A DNA stretch of 64,000 nucleotides from Ursus arctos (GCF_023065955.2 NW_026622786.1:41960938-42024937), one strand, 5' to 3'. Positions 37,151-50,637 are shown, counted from the first letter of the stretch. Notes: a model not told the origin generated them from the sequence alone. Made by a program: numbers and translations.

Positions 37151-37670
37151 CATTACTATCTTCTTTCCGGCTTAACAGATACCTAATTTCTTCCAAAATA
37201 ATGAACTCAAGGAAGGTGGGAGCTTCCCCAGTTCCTGGGGAGTGACTCATGGTTAGTTTAAATCAATCATACTAATCACATTGCCTTTTGCCAGTGATTG
37301 GTGTAGGGGTGACCAATGAGATGTAAGGGAAATGCTCTGGGGAACTTTAGGCAGACTGTCCTCCCTATACAGAACTACCTGCCCAGGAGAAACCCCAGCA
37401 CTGCTTTTCTGCTTTCGGATAATGAAAACATGAGTCTTGTTATCTTACAACCTTGAAGGTAAACATCTGTGACACAGTGAGAATGGCAGAAGGTAAAGAG
37501 AGCAAGACCCTGGGTTCTCAATAGTGTTGTTGCATCTCTGAATCAACCATGGAGCCACCCATCATTGGACTCACTTGAAGGTGAAAGCATCCTGATACCA
37601 CTGGTGTTCCAAAATCAAGAGGAGGAGCATTTCATGAAGGATACAGGAAAGTACAGAAAGGTAATAAAGA

Positions 37671-37869
37671 GGAGCGCCTGGGTGGCACAGCGGTTAAGCG
37701 TCTGCCTTCGGCTCAGGGCGTGATCCCGGCGTTATGGGATCGAGCCCCACATCAGGCTCTTCCGCTATGAGCCTACTTCTTCCTCTCCCACTCCCCCTGC
37801 TTGTGTTCCCTCTCTCGCTGGCTGTCTCTATCTCTGTTGAATAAATAAAATCTTAAAAAAAAAAAAAAG
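37671..37869 (+). mobile_element. Young SINEC
   Basis: Head GAGCGCCTGGGTGGCACAGC; perfect TSD GAAAGGTAATAAAGAG on both sides. Confidence 0.95.
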
Positions 37870-38758
37870 AAAGGTAATAAAGAGTACCCACAAGAGTGAT
37901 TTTGGTTTCAAGAGTTATAGGTAATCATGGTAAGCACTCAAAAAAACATTAACTATGTGCAAGCACTACTCTAACAACACATATAACCTCATCTAATCTC
38001 TCACAACAATCCTATGAAGTAGACGTAATTATAGGCAATGAAAAGCAAAAGCCAGAATCCAGTGAATTGAACAAGAGGGATATGAAAATGGAATAGTAAA
38101 TTTAAACATTTCAAGAAAGTCATCTGAAGGAAAAAAGAGAATCGTATATAAGGAAGGGAATAAGGGAGGTTTTAAGATGGTCAAGAGAAGAAGAAAACAA
38201 TGTAGAGGAAAACAAGATATATAAAAATACTTACAAAATGATTGCTTAGGTAAGGTTCAGAGAAGATAGGAGTGTTTGCTTCCAAGAGTACAAGTAGATA
38301 AAATTTGAACAAAATGAGAAGTGGGCTCTGAAATTAATAGAAAATACGTAAGGACCAATTTATAAATCTGAAGGCAAGAGGATAGACTAGGAAGAAAAAG
38401 AAGTTCATAAATGCTATCAATGTTCTTTAAAAAAAATTGTTAAAAAGACATCCACTAGTAAAGAGCTGAGACTAAAAGTAGGGCATTTGATAAGAATGGT
38501 GATGGTCTGGCATAGCAGTTATGAGAAATAGGTGGGAACTTTATCTAAAACCAGTAAGATTACTAACCTGGACCCAGCTGAAACCAAGAAATCATGATGA
38601 ATAGACATTCACGTCTTTACAAACATTTTAAGGACCTCCCATATGCCAAGGCATCTTTCTACGTACTGGGGATACAGTATGAACAATAATTCCTGCCTCA
38701 TGTTCTTTACATTCTAAGAGAGAAGATAGAAGATATTTTTTTAAAGAATTTTTGGTCC

Positions 38759-38962
38759 TTTTTTTTTTTTTTTTAAGATTTTATTTATTTACTTGCCAGA
38801 GGGAGAGAGAGCACACAAGCAGGGGGAACAGCAGTGGCAGGCAGAGGGAGAAGCAGGCTCCCTGCTGTGCAAGCAGCCCAATGAGGACTCGATCCTACGA
38901 CCCCGGGATCACGACCCAAGTCAAAGGCAGACGCTTAACTGACTGAGCCACCCAGGCATCCC
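38759..38962 (-). mobile_element. SINEC copy
   Basis: AAGATTTTATTTATTTACTT ... ACTGAGCCACCCAGGCATCC. Confidence 0.92.
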
Positions 38963-38969
38963 TATAAAT

Positions 38970-39258
38970 ATTTTTTAAAAATCTTTTTATTTGAGAGATA
39001 GAGAAAGCAAGCGTGTGTGAGCCACCCAGGCATCCCTATAAATATTTTTTAAAAATCTTTTTGAGAGATAGAGAAAGCAAGCGTGTGTGAGCAGGGGGAG
39101 GGGTAGAAGGGGACGGAGAGAGAGAGGAAGAGAATCTGTAGCCGACTCTGTGCAAAGCATGAAGCCCCACTCAGGGCTCAATCCCAGGACCCTGAGATCA
39201 TGACCTGAGCCAAAACCAAGAGTCAGCAGCTTAACTGACTGAGCCACCCAGGCACTCC
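38970..39258 (-). mobile_element. SINEC copy with internal tandem duplication
   Basis: Reverse SINE ending GAGCCACCCAGGCACTCC. Its poly(T)-proximal part was duplicated with the end of the neighbouring SINE. Confidence 0.85.
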
Positions 39259-40680
39259 TATAAAGATTTAAAAATTTAAAATATTTTTAAAAACACTACT
39301 ATATGCAATGTTAGATGGTGGTAGGAGCTAAGGAAAATAAAAGAATTAAAATTTTAGATGGGGTGGGCAGAAATGGCTTCACAGAGAAAATGACATTTGT
39401 ACTATGACCTGAAAGAGGAAAGGGAGAAAGCTATGTATATACGTGGGGGTTGATACCAGGTAGAGGGAAAAATCAAGTACAAAAGTCTGGAGGTGAGGGA
39501 ATGTCAGTCATCTTCAAGGTACAGCTATGTCGCAATGATGGGGTGGGGACAGTCAGAGAAATAATAAGAGGCTAGATGGTATAGAATCTTGTAGGCCACT
39601 AAAGACTTTGACTTGTATTGAGGGAAGATGAGAAGCCACTGGAGAATTTGATGCAGAATGACGGGATTGCTATTGTTTTTATGTTAAGAAAAGAGTGGGA
39701 AAGTATGGTGGGCAATGATGGAAGACCAATAAGAATGTATTGCAATAATTCAGGTGGTTTGGACAATGATGTAGCAGTGGAGGTGTTATTTATTTTAAAG
39801 GTAGAGTCAATAGGACTTCCTGATGACTCAGATGTGGGAATGTGAGAGAAATCAATAACTACAAGATTTTTCATATTCAGCAAATGTAAAGAACAAAATT
39901 GCTATTGACTAATATCGGAAGACAGAAGAAATGAGAGGTGGGGAATTGGGGATTTCAATATTGGACATATTAAGTTTAAGATGCTTATTAAACTTAGGAA
40001 TGGTAGTATCTAATAGCCAGTAGGAGATAGGAGTCTAGTATTCATAGAAGCAGTCCAGATGGAAGATGAAAAATTGGGAGTAGAGGTGATCCTAAAACCT
40101 CAAGGCTAGAGATTATACTAGAATGAATGCAGATGGGGAAAAAAGGTCCAAGGACAGAGTCCTAAGGTTCACAAATGCAGCAGTAATAATAACTATTACT
40201 AGGAAGGTGGGGGCCTCTCCCTTATCCCCAGGAGATGAATCTTAATTATTCAAAACCAAGTATGTTACTTGCTAGAGTAAGCCTGTGATTCAGCTTTGGT
40301 CAGCACAAGGTTAGTCCCATTGGTGTCCAGGGGAAGGCGGTAGTAGAAAGGTTTCCTTGCTTTTAAAGACAAGAAACTTTCTTCTTCCACTTTACAGTTA
40401 TGACTGCGTAACACTGGGAACCATGGCAACCCTTATGCAATCATTAGGAGCATTAAACCACATGTTGAGGATGGCAGAGGGCAAAGATGAAAAAAACATG
40501 GGTAGCTCATGTATTGCTGAGCTGTAAATCAAGCAGCCGTAGGGCCACTCTATGCCTGGATTTTTGGCTATTATTTAATACGGGTTTTCACTACTTGTGG
40601 GAAATAGCATCTGGTTACAATAATCTCATTTTAATTTTCATAGCAACGCTTAGGATATCAAAAAACAAACTGAAACTCAG

Positions 40681-40780
40681 GGGGTACCTGGCTGGCTCAG
40701 TCAATACAGCACGTGACTCTTGATCTTGGGATCCTGAATTTGAGCCCCCTGTTGGGCGTAGAGTTTAATTCAAAAATAAA
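40681..40780 (+). mobile_element. Old short SINEC
   Basis: GGGGTACCTGGCTGGCTCAG ... TTGGGCGTAGAGTTTAATTC. Confidence 0.87.
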
Positions 40781-41585
40781 AACAGATTTACACACAAATG
40801 AACAAACTGAAACTCAAAAAAGGTTAAAGTTGGCCAGGTTAAATAACCTAGCACTTAGGTAACAATGGTGAATTGAAGCTCATCTAACTCCAGTATCTAT
40901 TTTAAGTGATTAGGAGTTGTGGATTTAAAGAGTGGACACTACTGAAAGACAAGGGGAATGGGAGTTTGGAATTCTTGAAGTGACTGGCAAACTAAGGCCA
41001 GGAAGTAATAGAGATTGAAAGAATAGGGAAGTGTCAGAACAGATAGAGTATATTAGTAAACAAGATAAAGTGAAAAGAGCTCTTCTTAAGAGAAGAACAT
41101 TAGAGTTGAAGATTTTTATTTTTTGAGTAGTCTGAAGACTAGACGTAGGTTGTACCATTTTCAGTGCTCAGGGACTGATTGGTTACTATTTACTAATACC
41201 CACTATGTGGCACACTATTTTGTGTACTTGGGATTCAGTGCTAACTAAAATACACAAGGTGCTCTGTGGAGCTCACACTTTGGTGTGAAGAACAGAAAAT
41301 AAACAAGTAAACTACTAGAACTTTGGTGAACATAGTCAGAGGCACTCAGTAGCATCTGATTTGAGATAAAGTTTCCTGGATGTGGCTTGGCAAGCAACTG
41401 AGGCCTTTACTCAGGGTTGCATATAGAACACAAATAAATGAGAATCAGGACAATAACTGGCAATTATGTATTTCAAATAATTTTACATATGCACACTCAG
41501 AAGTAAATGTTTAATGAATGAATGATCTGATCCATTAAGCTTCTTCCATTCCAACTCTTTAACCCATTGCTTAATAAACTACAGG

Positions 41586-41657
41586 TTATTTTTTTTTAAG
41601 ATTTTACTTTTAATTAATCTCTACACCCAACGTGGGGCTCGAACTCACAACTCCAGA
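41586..41657 (-). mobile_element. Truncated old SINEC
   Basis: TTTTTTTTAAGATTTTACTT, CTCTACACCCAACGTGGGGC, CGAACTCACAACTCC; the head end is missing. Confidence 0.8.
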
Positions 41658-41739
41658 ATATTCTTTGTTAGACTGATGGAAAGAACTATCTGAAAACAAA
41701 GATGGAGTCTTTGCAGTGATTCATGGTTTCATTCAACAT

Positions 41740-41900
41740 TCACTCCCTAGAATAAGCTCCGTGGGGGTAGGCATATTTGTCTATATTCTTCATTACTGTA
41801 TCTCCAGCACTTAGAACAATGCCCAGCAATTTTATTGAATCGAATAAATAAGCACCTACTTGATGACAGGTGTTATGTTAATCACAAAGGTAAATAAAAT
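41740..41900 (+). repeat. L2 3' end
   Basis: GAATAAGCTCCGTGGGGGTA, TACTGTATCTCCAGCACTTA and GAACAATGCCCAGCA match the L2 terminal region. Confidence 0.75.
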
Positions 41901-42868
41901 GGTTCCCACCCTTACGGAGTTTGCCATTTTAAAGGTTCTCAGTAAAAATCTCTTGGTCTTCACGTATATCAAAGTATATCCTTAAAGAGCAAGGCTGTTA
42001 AGAATCCAAAGCATTATCTGTCCTGGATAAAAGAAATTTATTGTAGGCGTCATATGATCTTAAAGTTAAAAAATAAACACCATTCTATCCTGAAAAATTA
42101 GTATTACTAGGTACTACAATTAGATGACCTGTTATAAACAATGATTATGGTAAATCAAAGAAAATAATTTCAGATGCTTTTAAAAATTTTGACTCCTTTT
42201 CATTTTCAAGTCCTTTCAAATATATTTTAACAAAAATGAAGTGAGAATATCAGTTAATATGGAGCTACATAAAAGAACAAACAGAATCGGAAGGCAAATT
42301 CCAAAGAGATCACTGCTATAAATAGAGACATGGAAATGTCAGGACAGAGAAGCAAAGTTCCACTAAAAAACAACAACAAAACTGTATGCCAACTGGGCTT
42401 TACATCTCACCCACCCATCTTCAGTTAAGGATTTCATTGGCAAAGATCCTCTTTCAATATCTATTTCAAAACATAAATGTTGTGAGTAAAGACAGATGTC
42501 CTGATTACAAAAATCAAGATGTTTTTGGTTCTGCAAAGATTCTTCTTCTCCTTGCACCTAAGAAGCAGAAAACATCAAAATGAAATTTAATGCAATCACT
42601 GCTGCTTCAGAGTTCTTTGATGAAATAAAGAGCACTGGATTAGGAGTCTAGTCTTGGCTCTGCAATTAATCTTGTCACTTTGTACACGGTTCTCAAGCAA
42701 CCTGGGTCATAATTTCCTCCACCATAAAATGAAAGAAACAGACTAGATGATCTTCAAGGTCTTTCCAAGTCTGCTATCCTAAGAAAAGTTGAGTGAAGCT
42801 TCTCTTCCATGCTATATAGCCTCAAAAGCCCCTAAAATTCATAACCACATATTCGACAATTTGAACTC

Positions 42869-43047
42869 TTGTTTTGCAGGGAAATGCTAACTACGGTAAC
42901 AATTCAATTTGATATTAAGGTTTTACCAACATAAAAGCACCAAGCCATACTGGGCAATTGTTTTGCAGGGAAGTGGTAACTATGATAAACAATTCAATTT
43001 GATATTAAGGTTTTGCCAACATAAAAGCACCAAGCCATACTGGGCAA
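42869..43047. repeat. 89-90 bp tandem duplication
   Basis: Two copies starting TTGTTTTGCAGGGAA and ending CATACTGGGCAA at 42869-42957 and 42958-43047, differing at only a few positions. Confidence 0.95.
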
Positions 43048-43231
43048 ACCAAAGAGTAAGATCCAGTCCTCAACCAGCCCTCTTTTATACAGAGAAAAAA
43101 GGGAAGAGAACAAGATCTCTGTGTTCAGAACATGTACTAGTCTAGCTGGGGAAACAAAATTTAATTAAGCTAAATTCTGCATTTAAACTTTTTGCATTAA
43201 GAGGGCAGTTTTCAAATTGATAAGCATAAGA

Positions 43232-43675
43232 ATCAACTATGATGCTTATTTTTTTAAAATAAGAAATGTAGATTTCTTAAAACACGTTCCATTAGGCCCA
43301 GGTGGAGCCCAAGTATCTCCATTTTTAAGAAACACCCCAGATAATGCAGGGTTTTTCTCAAACATACCACTGTTTAAGAAACACTGCCCTAGCCTAGATC
43401 AACAAAAAATTGATAGGGTTCAAAAACAATGCTTCTAGACCTTGAGTTCTCTAGACTAATGCCCATAACAACTAAAGAACAAACTATAAGGCATCAAAAT
43501 TTAGCAAAAGTCTGATGGGGCAGTTATAGGTCAGTGGTTCTCAAGTGTGGGCTGCACTTTAAGGATCAACTTAGGAAGTTGTTACACATACAGATATAGA
43601 CCATGAAATCAGTCTCTGAGAGTGGGGGTTGGGTGGGGCTCAGCTTTAACATTTTAAAAAAGCTCCCTGTAACCA
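43232..43675. repeat. Two MER5-like hAT DNA-transposon fossils
   Basis: 43232-43390 (AGGCCCAGGTGGAGCCCAAG, AAGAAACACCCCAGATAATG) and 43530-43675 (CAGTGGTTCTCAAGTGTGGG, TGGGTGGGGCTCAGC) resemble MER5 non-autonomous Charlie elements. Confidence 0.6.
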
Positions 43676-43679
43676 ATGC

Positions 43680-45240
43680 ACTGAATTAAGTAAAAGATAG
43701 ATGGAATTGGTTAGTCAGGTCAAGGTTCATGAAAAAAGATGATTTTTAATTTTGACATTTGGCTCAAATTTTAATGAAAAAGATAAAGGTAACAAGTGAA
43801 AGGAACTGATGTATAAATATATGATCCAAGTAGGGAGAGGAAAAATGAACATGTTGTGACCACAAAATAAAGGGAGAATAAAACAGCAAATGTATGAATT
43901 TATTTTAGACATTTTGGTTTTGAGGCAACGCACAGAGTCTTGGAGATAGCTGCAGACACAGGTTTGGAAATACATCTAGGATTCCCTAGCACAGGGCTAA
44001 TTCAAAGTAAATTAACAAAACTTACATTTAACTGCATGTTAACTACACTGGAATTAAAACAAAATTTTAAAAAACTTTCACAGGTCAAAAACATTATGAA
44101 ACCATATATATTACATATATTCTGTAGTTTTATTATATTCTGCAGCATTATATACCAGCTTTATTCTAAGTTATTGGGATGTATGCTATAGAATTAACTA
44201 AAATCACTCAAGAACTGGGTGGTAAAAGCCAATTTTTTTGAGACAGATGCCGTCAGGAGTGCCAAATTTTCAAACTATGATTATCCCTACAGTAAAGGGA
44301 GCATTATGGTGTATCAGTAAGGGCAGGCAGCTCTGAATTTTTTTCACTAAATACTGACACTCAATTTCATATATATTTTATGATGCTGTGCTGTATCTCC
44401 TATGATCCTGGTCAAAGGACAGATCCTGCTTACACAGGCTGCCAACAGATGTGTGCAACTAGCCAAACACTATTTATATATTCAAAGAGGCCCTGTGTGT
44501 GATACAGTAAGGATGGTCCTTCTCTCATTAAATTTGAAGAACCCTGTAAAGTTGGGAATGGTACCTTAGCAAGCCCCTCTCTCTTCCCCCATATATGCCT
44601 TCTGCCTTCACTGAAGGGCAAAGAAAATTTATCTTATTTTCATAAAGAACCTTTGTCTCAAGCATTAATTGTTCTGAAAGATTAAACTATAAAGAATTTT
44701 ACTCTTAATTTCCAGAAGAGTCTGATTTTAAAACTCTTGGTGTGCTTTTTTTGGGAGGTGGGCTATTTTGTAAGGAATCCATATATGCAAACAGTACAAA
44801 CACTATCACAGACGCTGTGTGGAAAAACAGAGGAAAAATTAAAATTCAGCAATCCATTTCTTTTCTTCAAGAGGCTTACAATCTAGTTAGTGATGTGGAT
44901 TACAAACACATAAACCCCAAACAATATATTTGAAAAATAACACTAATCACACCAAATATATGTATGTATACACATATACTCTCTCTCACACACACACACC
45001 ATATAACACAGAAAAACAAGCTTCTATCCTATTATACGACACATGGGTTCTTTAATTTTGTACATAATATTTTTATTACCTTACATTAAGACCTGCCTTC
45101 TCATGAAGAACTTACGCATATATCTGATTAAAAACAAATGCAAGTATTTTTAAAATCCAAGTAAGAAATACTAAGTTGTGAACCACACCACAGAAATTAC
45201 AAAGAGATCCATTTCATTACTTGATTTTTTATAGATTCTT
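43680..45240. other. Intergenic, no gene
   Basis: AT-rich; a short reverse L2 remnant near 44.87 kb and a small CA run near 44.98 kb. Confidence 0.4.
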
Positions 45241-45244
45241 CTAT

Positions 45245-45435
45245 TCTTTCCACACAGGTTGCCTGGGTTCAGATCACTAACACTAACATGTGACCTTGGG
45301 GGCAAGTTAGTTAACTTACCTGTACCCAAGAAAAATGGAGATTTTAATATGCACCTCATAGAGCCATTGTAAGAATAAATGAATTAAATACAGATAAAGC
45401 ACTTAGAACAGGGCCCAGGATATAGCACTAGCCAC
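45245..45435 (+). repeat. MIR element
   Basis: GGTTGCCTGGGTTCAGATCA, ATGTGACCTTGGGGGCAAGT and CTCATAGAGCCATTGTAAGA. Confidence 0.8.
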
Positions 45436-46017
45436 TATTAGCTATTGCTATCAGTGTGCTATGCAGGAAAGACACAGAAAAAGACATAGTCTTTATTCTC
45501 ACAGACCTTATAATCTAGTGGAAATTCCAAATAAACAATAAGTGATACCATGCTATTACTGCCATGATGTAGTACATGACAACAAATAAGAATCCCTAAA
45601 TTTTAGAGTTCTGGAGAGGCTTTCTGGAAAAATGGAAATTAGCAGGCAACAGTAAAATGGAAGAGATGGGAAATGTACCTGACAAAAAGGGAGCTCTGCG
45701 GTTGTGGGTAAGTGAAAATGACGAGGATAATAAAGTCTGGATTTACGGCAAATCAATGATCATAAGCAATGTCCTAGTATTCTTCAGTCTTCTTACAGCC
45801 CTTCAATCAGGAAACACTATCAAATTTGGCAACCAAATCAGAGAAGAAATTTCTAATAACTGAGGGTGACAGTATTTTAACTTCTGAAAGGGAAAAACGG
45901 ACAGAAGTCACAGTGTGAAAACATAAGACTTTTTATTATCCTTTACTGTTGGCTACTTTTCAGAAACAGATTGAACTGCGCTCTCTTTTTGATACGCTGG
46001 TAAAAGGAAGAAGTTGA

Positions 46018-46220
46018 GGGGCGCCTGGGTGGCGCAGTCGTTAAGCGTCTGCCTTCAGCTCAGGGCGTGATCCCAGCGTTCTGGGATCGAGCCCCACATC
46101 AGGCTTCTCCACTAGGAGCCTGCTTCTTCCTCTCTCACTCCCCCTTCTTGTGTTTCCTCTCTTGTTGGCTGTCTCTGTCAAATAAATAAATAAAATCTTA
46201 AAAAAAAAAAAAAAAAAAAA
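46018..46220 (+). mobile_element. Young SINEC
   Basis: GGGGCGCCTGGGTGGCGCAG head, AAATAAATAAATAAAATCTT and A21; imperfect TSD around AAAGGAAG. Confidence 0.94.
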
Positions 46221-46404
46221 GGAAGTTTTGACTTACCAAAGGGCACATGGATCATACTTGAACACAGATGCTCTTGGACCTAGTCCAGAGTCCTTTCCAC
46301 TGTCTGGGCTGCCTCCAGTTTCAGACACTGGTCAAACTGTTGTTCTCCAAAATGTTCCAAAGTTAATTTGTGTTAACAACTTTGTTCTCTAATATGCTAA
46401 TATA

Positions 46405-46607
46405 TGGGTGCCTGGGTGGCTCAGTCGTTTAAGCATCTGCCTTTGGCTCAGGTCATGATCCCAGGATCCTGGGATCGAGTCCTGCATCAGGCTCCCTGCT
46501 CAGTGGGGAATCTGCTTTTCCCTCGGCCCCTCCCCCCAACTCGCACTCGCTCTCTCTCTCTCTCTTAAAATATATTTTTCTCCCAAAAACAAATAAATCT
46601 TTAAAAA
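46405..46607 (+). mobile_element. SINEC copy
   Basis: TGGGTGCCTGGGTGGCTCAG head; TSD ATGCTAATATA before and after. Confidence 0.92.
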
Positions 46608-46957
46608 ATGCTAATATATCCTGCTTCCATTCACACCTTAGTCTGAAATAGAATTCTAAAAACTCAGTAAAAAGGGATATAAAAGTTATTAAACCAATAA
46701 CCAACCTAATGATCAAACACCCTAATGACATCCTGGGGACTATTTACTTTAATTTGAAGTGGCCATTTCCTCCTCACATCTAACCTGAATCTGTTGTGAC
46801 TGTGTACTGAGGAAGTATTGGCCTGGTTTAAATGACACACAGTATATAGCATGAAGTTATCAGATCCTTCTGGCTAAGAGTTGTTAGGAGGTAGGTGATC
46901 AGTAGAAAGTTGCGGCAGGAAGCCTGCACAGTTTTGTCACTCTAAAATGCCTGTTAA

Positions 46958-47118
46958 GGGGCACCTGGGTGGTACAGTCAGTTATGCATCCCACTCTTGT
47001 GTCAGGTCATGATATCAGGGTTAGGAGATGGAGCTCCTTGTCAGGCTCCGTGCTCATCGCAGAGTCTGCTTGGGACTCTCTCACCCTCTCTAAAATAAGT
47101 AAATCTTTTTTAAAAAAG
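46958..47118 (+). mobile_element. SINEC copy
   Basis: GGGGCACCTGGGTGGTACAG head, shortened body, tail AAATCTTTTTTAAAAAA. Confidence 0.88.
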
Positions 47119-47119
47119 C

Positions 47120-48020
47120 CTGTTTAAAAGCCATAATGGATTAGGGGGAGAGGGGGAAAAGCCACAATGGACCTATTTTTCTCCAGTAGCTAAAAATAAG
47201 AATCTGTTACTATTTCATAGATTTAACAAATCCAAAAGTGAAAACTGTGCTAAGAAAAAAAATCACATAGTCATTTGGTAACCAACAAGTCAGAAGGTAA
47301 ATGAAGAAACTTGCCGGTGTATTTAATAGCCCAGCTTTTATTACATTTACTAATCTTTTCACTCTGTTATTTGGTAAATCTAAATACTCCCTGCTATACT
47401 TCTGGAAGTTCAAAAACACCAACTTTTGTTGCTTCATCCTAAGGATAAAATATGAAATACCAATTTCTGTGTTAAGAGTCTGACTACAAAATATAATCCA
47501 GCCAAATATTTAGCCAATCTCTCAAAGCATAATAAGCCAATTTTAGATTATTAGCTATGATACATCCACTTTTAAGGAATTTACATTGTAAAAGGGAATA
47601 AATTTAATCAAAAGCCTGATCTCATCAGTTATAACAGTAACCAGAAGAGTGCAAATGGCTTTGAGACAACTGAGTGGACTGAGAACTCACATAGCCTAAT
47701 CAAAAGTCACTGGCTAGTTTTCCCACAATTCAGTTGCTCTTGCAGGATCCTGGGTTTTACCAAAACTAAGATTTGAACATCACTGCAATCCAAAAAATGT
47801 ACATGGATTATCCTTTCTTGATTATAAAATGCTAGAAGCCAAATTACATGTTCATTACTAGTTTCCATTTACACAGCACTTTCTGGTTTCTGAAGAGCTC
47901 ACAGGACAGTAAAGCAAGTTATGATCATCAACGTAGATGAGAAATCTGAAACACAGAGACTAAGTTACTTGCCCAAGGTCACAAAACCAACTAAAATGTA
48001 GAGGCAGATTTTTTTCAATA
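47120..48020. other. Intergenic, no gene
   Basis: 47.88-48.0 kb has a MIR-like pattern (GTTACTTGCCCAAGGTCACA). Otherwise unrecognised. Confidence 0.4.
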
Positions 48021-49000
48021 TGCATTCTTTCAACAAATACTAGAACCCTGACTATGCATTAGGGACTGGTCAATGGTAGACAGTCCTTGTTCTCCAGTTT
48101 ACATTCTAAAGGAAGAGACAATAAACAAGTAAACACATAGAACATAATTTCAGATAAATGCTATAAGATGGAAATGGGAGAGTGATTGCAGAATGGCACA
48201 ACTAGAGGTCAGAGATGGCCTAAAGAGGTGACATCTGAACTGAGCCTCAAATGACATGGACATATCCATGTGAAATCTATAAAAGCATCCAGGCCAGGCA
48301 GAAGAAAAAGCAAATATAAAATCCCAAAGGCTGGAAGTATCTTGGACAGCAAGGTGAGTGAAGAAGAATGAAAGGGAGGAGTGTTTAGGGACAGTGGCCT
48401 GATCATATGGAGCCCTTACACCACTCCAGGAGATAGGATTTAAAGTGTAATACTTGGGGCGCCTTGGTGACTCAGTCGGTTAAGTGTCCAACTTTGTTTC
48501 AGCTCAGGTCACATCTCAGGGTCATGAGATGCAGCTCAGTGTCAGGCTCTGCACTCAGTGGGGAGTCAGCTCTCTTTCTCCTTCTCCCTCTCCCCTTATG
48601 CCCACCCCCATCATGCACGCTCTCTCTCTGAAATAAATCTAAAAAAAAGTGTAATAGGAAGACAAAGGTGAGATGATCTGACTTGTTTTAAAGAAAGAAA
48701 TCATTCAAGCTGCTATATGAAGAAATAATTGTAATATAATCAGGTAGAGACTTGAACTTCAAGAGTACTAGTAATGGATCCTTGTTACTTTTGAGAATTT
48801 ACATGTATGTTATGTATTTTTATAATTTTATAATTTTAAAAAGCAAATTGTAGCGATTTAAGGGTGGAAGCAGAAAAACCAAATAGAATACTATTACAGT
48901 CCAGGACTGAGGTGATGATAACTTGGTAGTAGTGGAAATGGAAATTAACAGAATTTGGAATATACCACAAAAATATGGTAAATAGGTCTTCCAATGCAGA
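48020..49000 (-). repeat. Reverse L2, split by a SINE
   Basis: CAACAAATACTAGAACCCTG, AAACAAGTAAACACATAGAA and TGACATCTGAACTGAGCCTC match reverse L2; continues after the SINE. Confidence 0.7.
48456..48648 (+). mobile_element. SINEC copy
   Basis: GGGGCGCCTTGGTGACTCAG head; AAAGTGTAATA flanks both sides. Confidence 0.92.
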
Positions 49001-49023
49001 GGCAGGGGCAGAAATGAAGGCTG

Positions 49024-49250
49024 ACCAGTGGTTCTCAATGTGGGGTGATTTTGCCTACCAGGGGACATCAGCAATATCTGGAGATATTTTTGGCTGTCAC
49101 AATTGAGTGTGTGTGGGGGGAGGTGATATGTTACTAGCATCTATGGGTAGAGGCTAAGGATGCTGCTAAACATATTACAATACACAGCGGTGTTTCAAAA
49201 CAGAATTATCTGGTTAAACAGTGTTAACAGTGTTGAAGTTAAGAAATCCT
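49024..49250 (+). repeat. MER20-like hAT-Charlie element
   Basis: CAGTGGTTCTCAATGTGGGG, ACCAGGGGACATCAGCAATA, GGCTAAGGATGCTGCTAAAC and a degraded inverted end near AAGAAATCCTG. Confidence 0.8.
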
Positions 49251-49259
49251 GATCTAAAC

Positions 49260-50475
49260 TGATTCCAACTGGTTCCAGGAAAGTCTACAAATAAACTAAA
49301 GATGAAGGGCCTTACTTTGAATATTTAGAAACAACTAAAATCGTCTGAAATAAAGTTTGTTTGGAGGTAAATTATATCACTCTGGGGTTAACATTATGTT
49401 AATCTGGACTGACTGGTATATGTCTAATTAATAAAAAATGAAAAAATCAATTGATTAATGTATGTCACTTGTTAAACCTTCTCAAAACGTAACGGAAAAA
49501 AGTTTTAACAATACCACCCAACAATGCTTTTAGTCTTATTTTTCCATTTATACTTAAATCTGTAGTCCAATACATTTACTGCTCTTCGAAATACAAATCC
49601 TCACCCCTCCAAATCTAAACGGATAGGTATGAACACTGAAGAAGATAATCAGAGCTATAAATGGTTAAGACGGTAGAAAACGCTTCAGTGGAGGAAGCGC
49701 CCATTTGTAGCTATATGCATTTATCTGTCTAGTTATCTGACTGACTCGGGGCCCTGAACAAGTGGACACATCAGTTGTAGTTATTAGGAAGACCGAAACA
49801 CGCATTTCTTCCAATTACTCTTAAGACTAGCAATGGGAAAACTATTTTTTAGATCTAATTCACAAAACACAAAATGCCAAAATTGGTAAAATTCATTTTA
49901 CCTCAGTCTTTGCTATCCAAAAATAAAGGAATTGGGGGGGGGGGATATCACTTCGATCGACTCCTAAATAAGATTCCTAAAAAATCCCAATGAGTCTGAA
50001 ACTACTACTAGTACTGCAGTAAATTATGTGCCACCAAATGCTTGCGGAAGTCTGAAATTACTTGGTAATCCTGAAGTACGTAACAGAAACACACACACAC
50101 TTAAAAAGTTATCCAGTCCCGAGATGACAATTCAGAACATTACCTTACATTTAGGTTCTCACAGGCAGGGGCTGGGGTATACTACTTTTAGGAAGCCACA
50201 AAGTCAATTTTGGTCAAGAAATAGATGTTGTTGTTAATTATAAGATGACCTCAATAAAACTGGCCCTGGACACATACAATACTAGGTTACTAAGTGTAAT
50301 TAAAACGGAATTTTAGGAACAATCACGCTTTTAAAAGGATAGTCTTAATTTCACAGCCTCGTCCACATTGCACAAAAATATCGAAATCAGCTCGAGAACT
50401 AAGAGGCCTCTAGCCTGAATTCATCCCCACTTGGGATAAAACAGATCTGCCAATCTATAAGTAAAATACAGGGAC
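49260..50475. other. FUBP1-upstream flank
   Basis: Unique-looking, repeat-poor DNA with a G10 tract at 49934-49943. No gene recognised. Confidence 0.4.
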
Positions 50476-50637
50476 ACTTTACTACCCTGAAAATCAGGAC
50501 GAGATCCCGCCAGGCCCAGCAGACGTTTTCGGAAACATCTCGTGGCGTCCCGGGCGCGCTTCTCCCAGGCACACTACACTCCTGGTTGTGGCGCTCTCGA
50601 GATACTGTAGCGTCGTCCTTACGGCTGTCGACGTTAC

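Larger units (their letters stand above)
38620..40160 (-). repeat. Reverse L2, interrupted by SINEs
   Basis: 38.62-38.73 kb (GGGGATACAGTATGAACAAT) is the reverse L2 3' end. 39.29-40.16 kb continues it (GACCTGAAAGAGGAAAGGGA, ATCTTGTAGGCCACTAAAGA, AGAAGCCACTGGAGAATTTG, TTGGACATATTAAGTTTAAG). One of the longest L2 copies in the window. Confidence 0.75.

Noticed and set aside
42869..43047. CRISPR-like array
   Set aside because: Only two long direct copies without spacers, in a mammalian genome.
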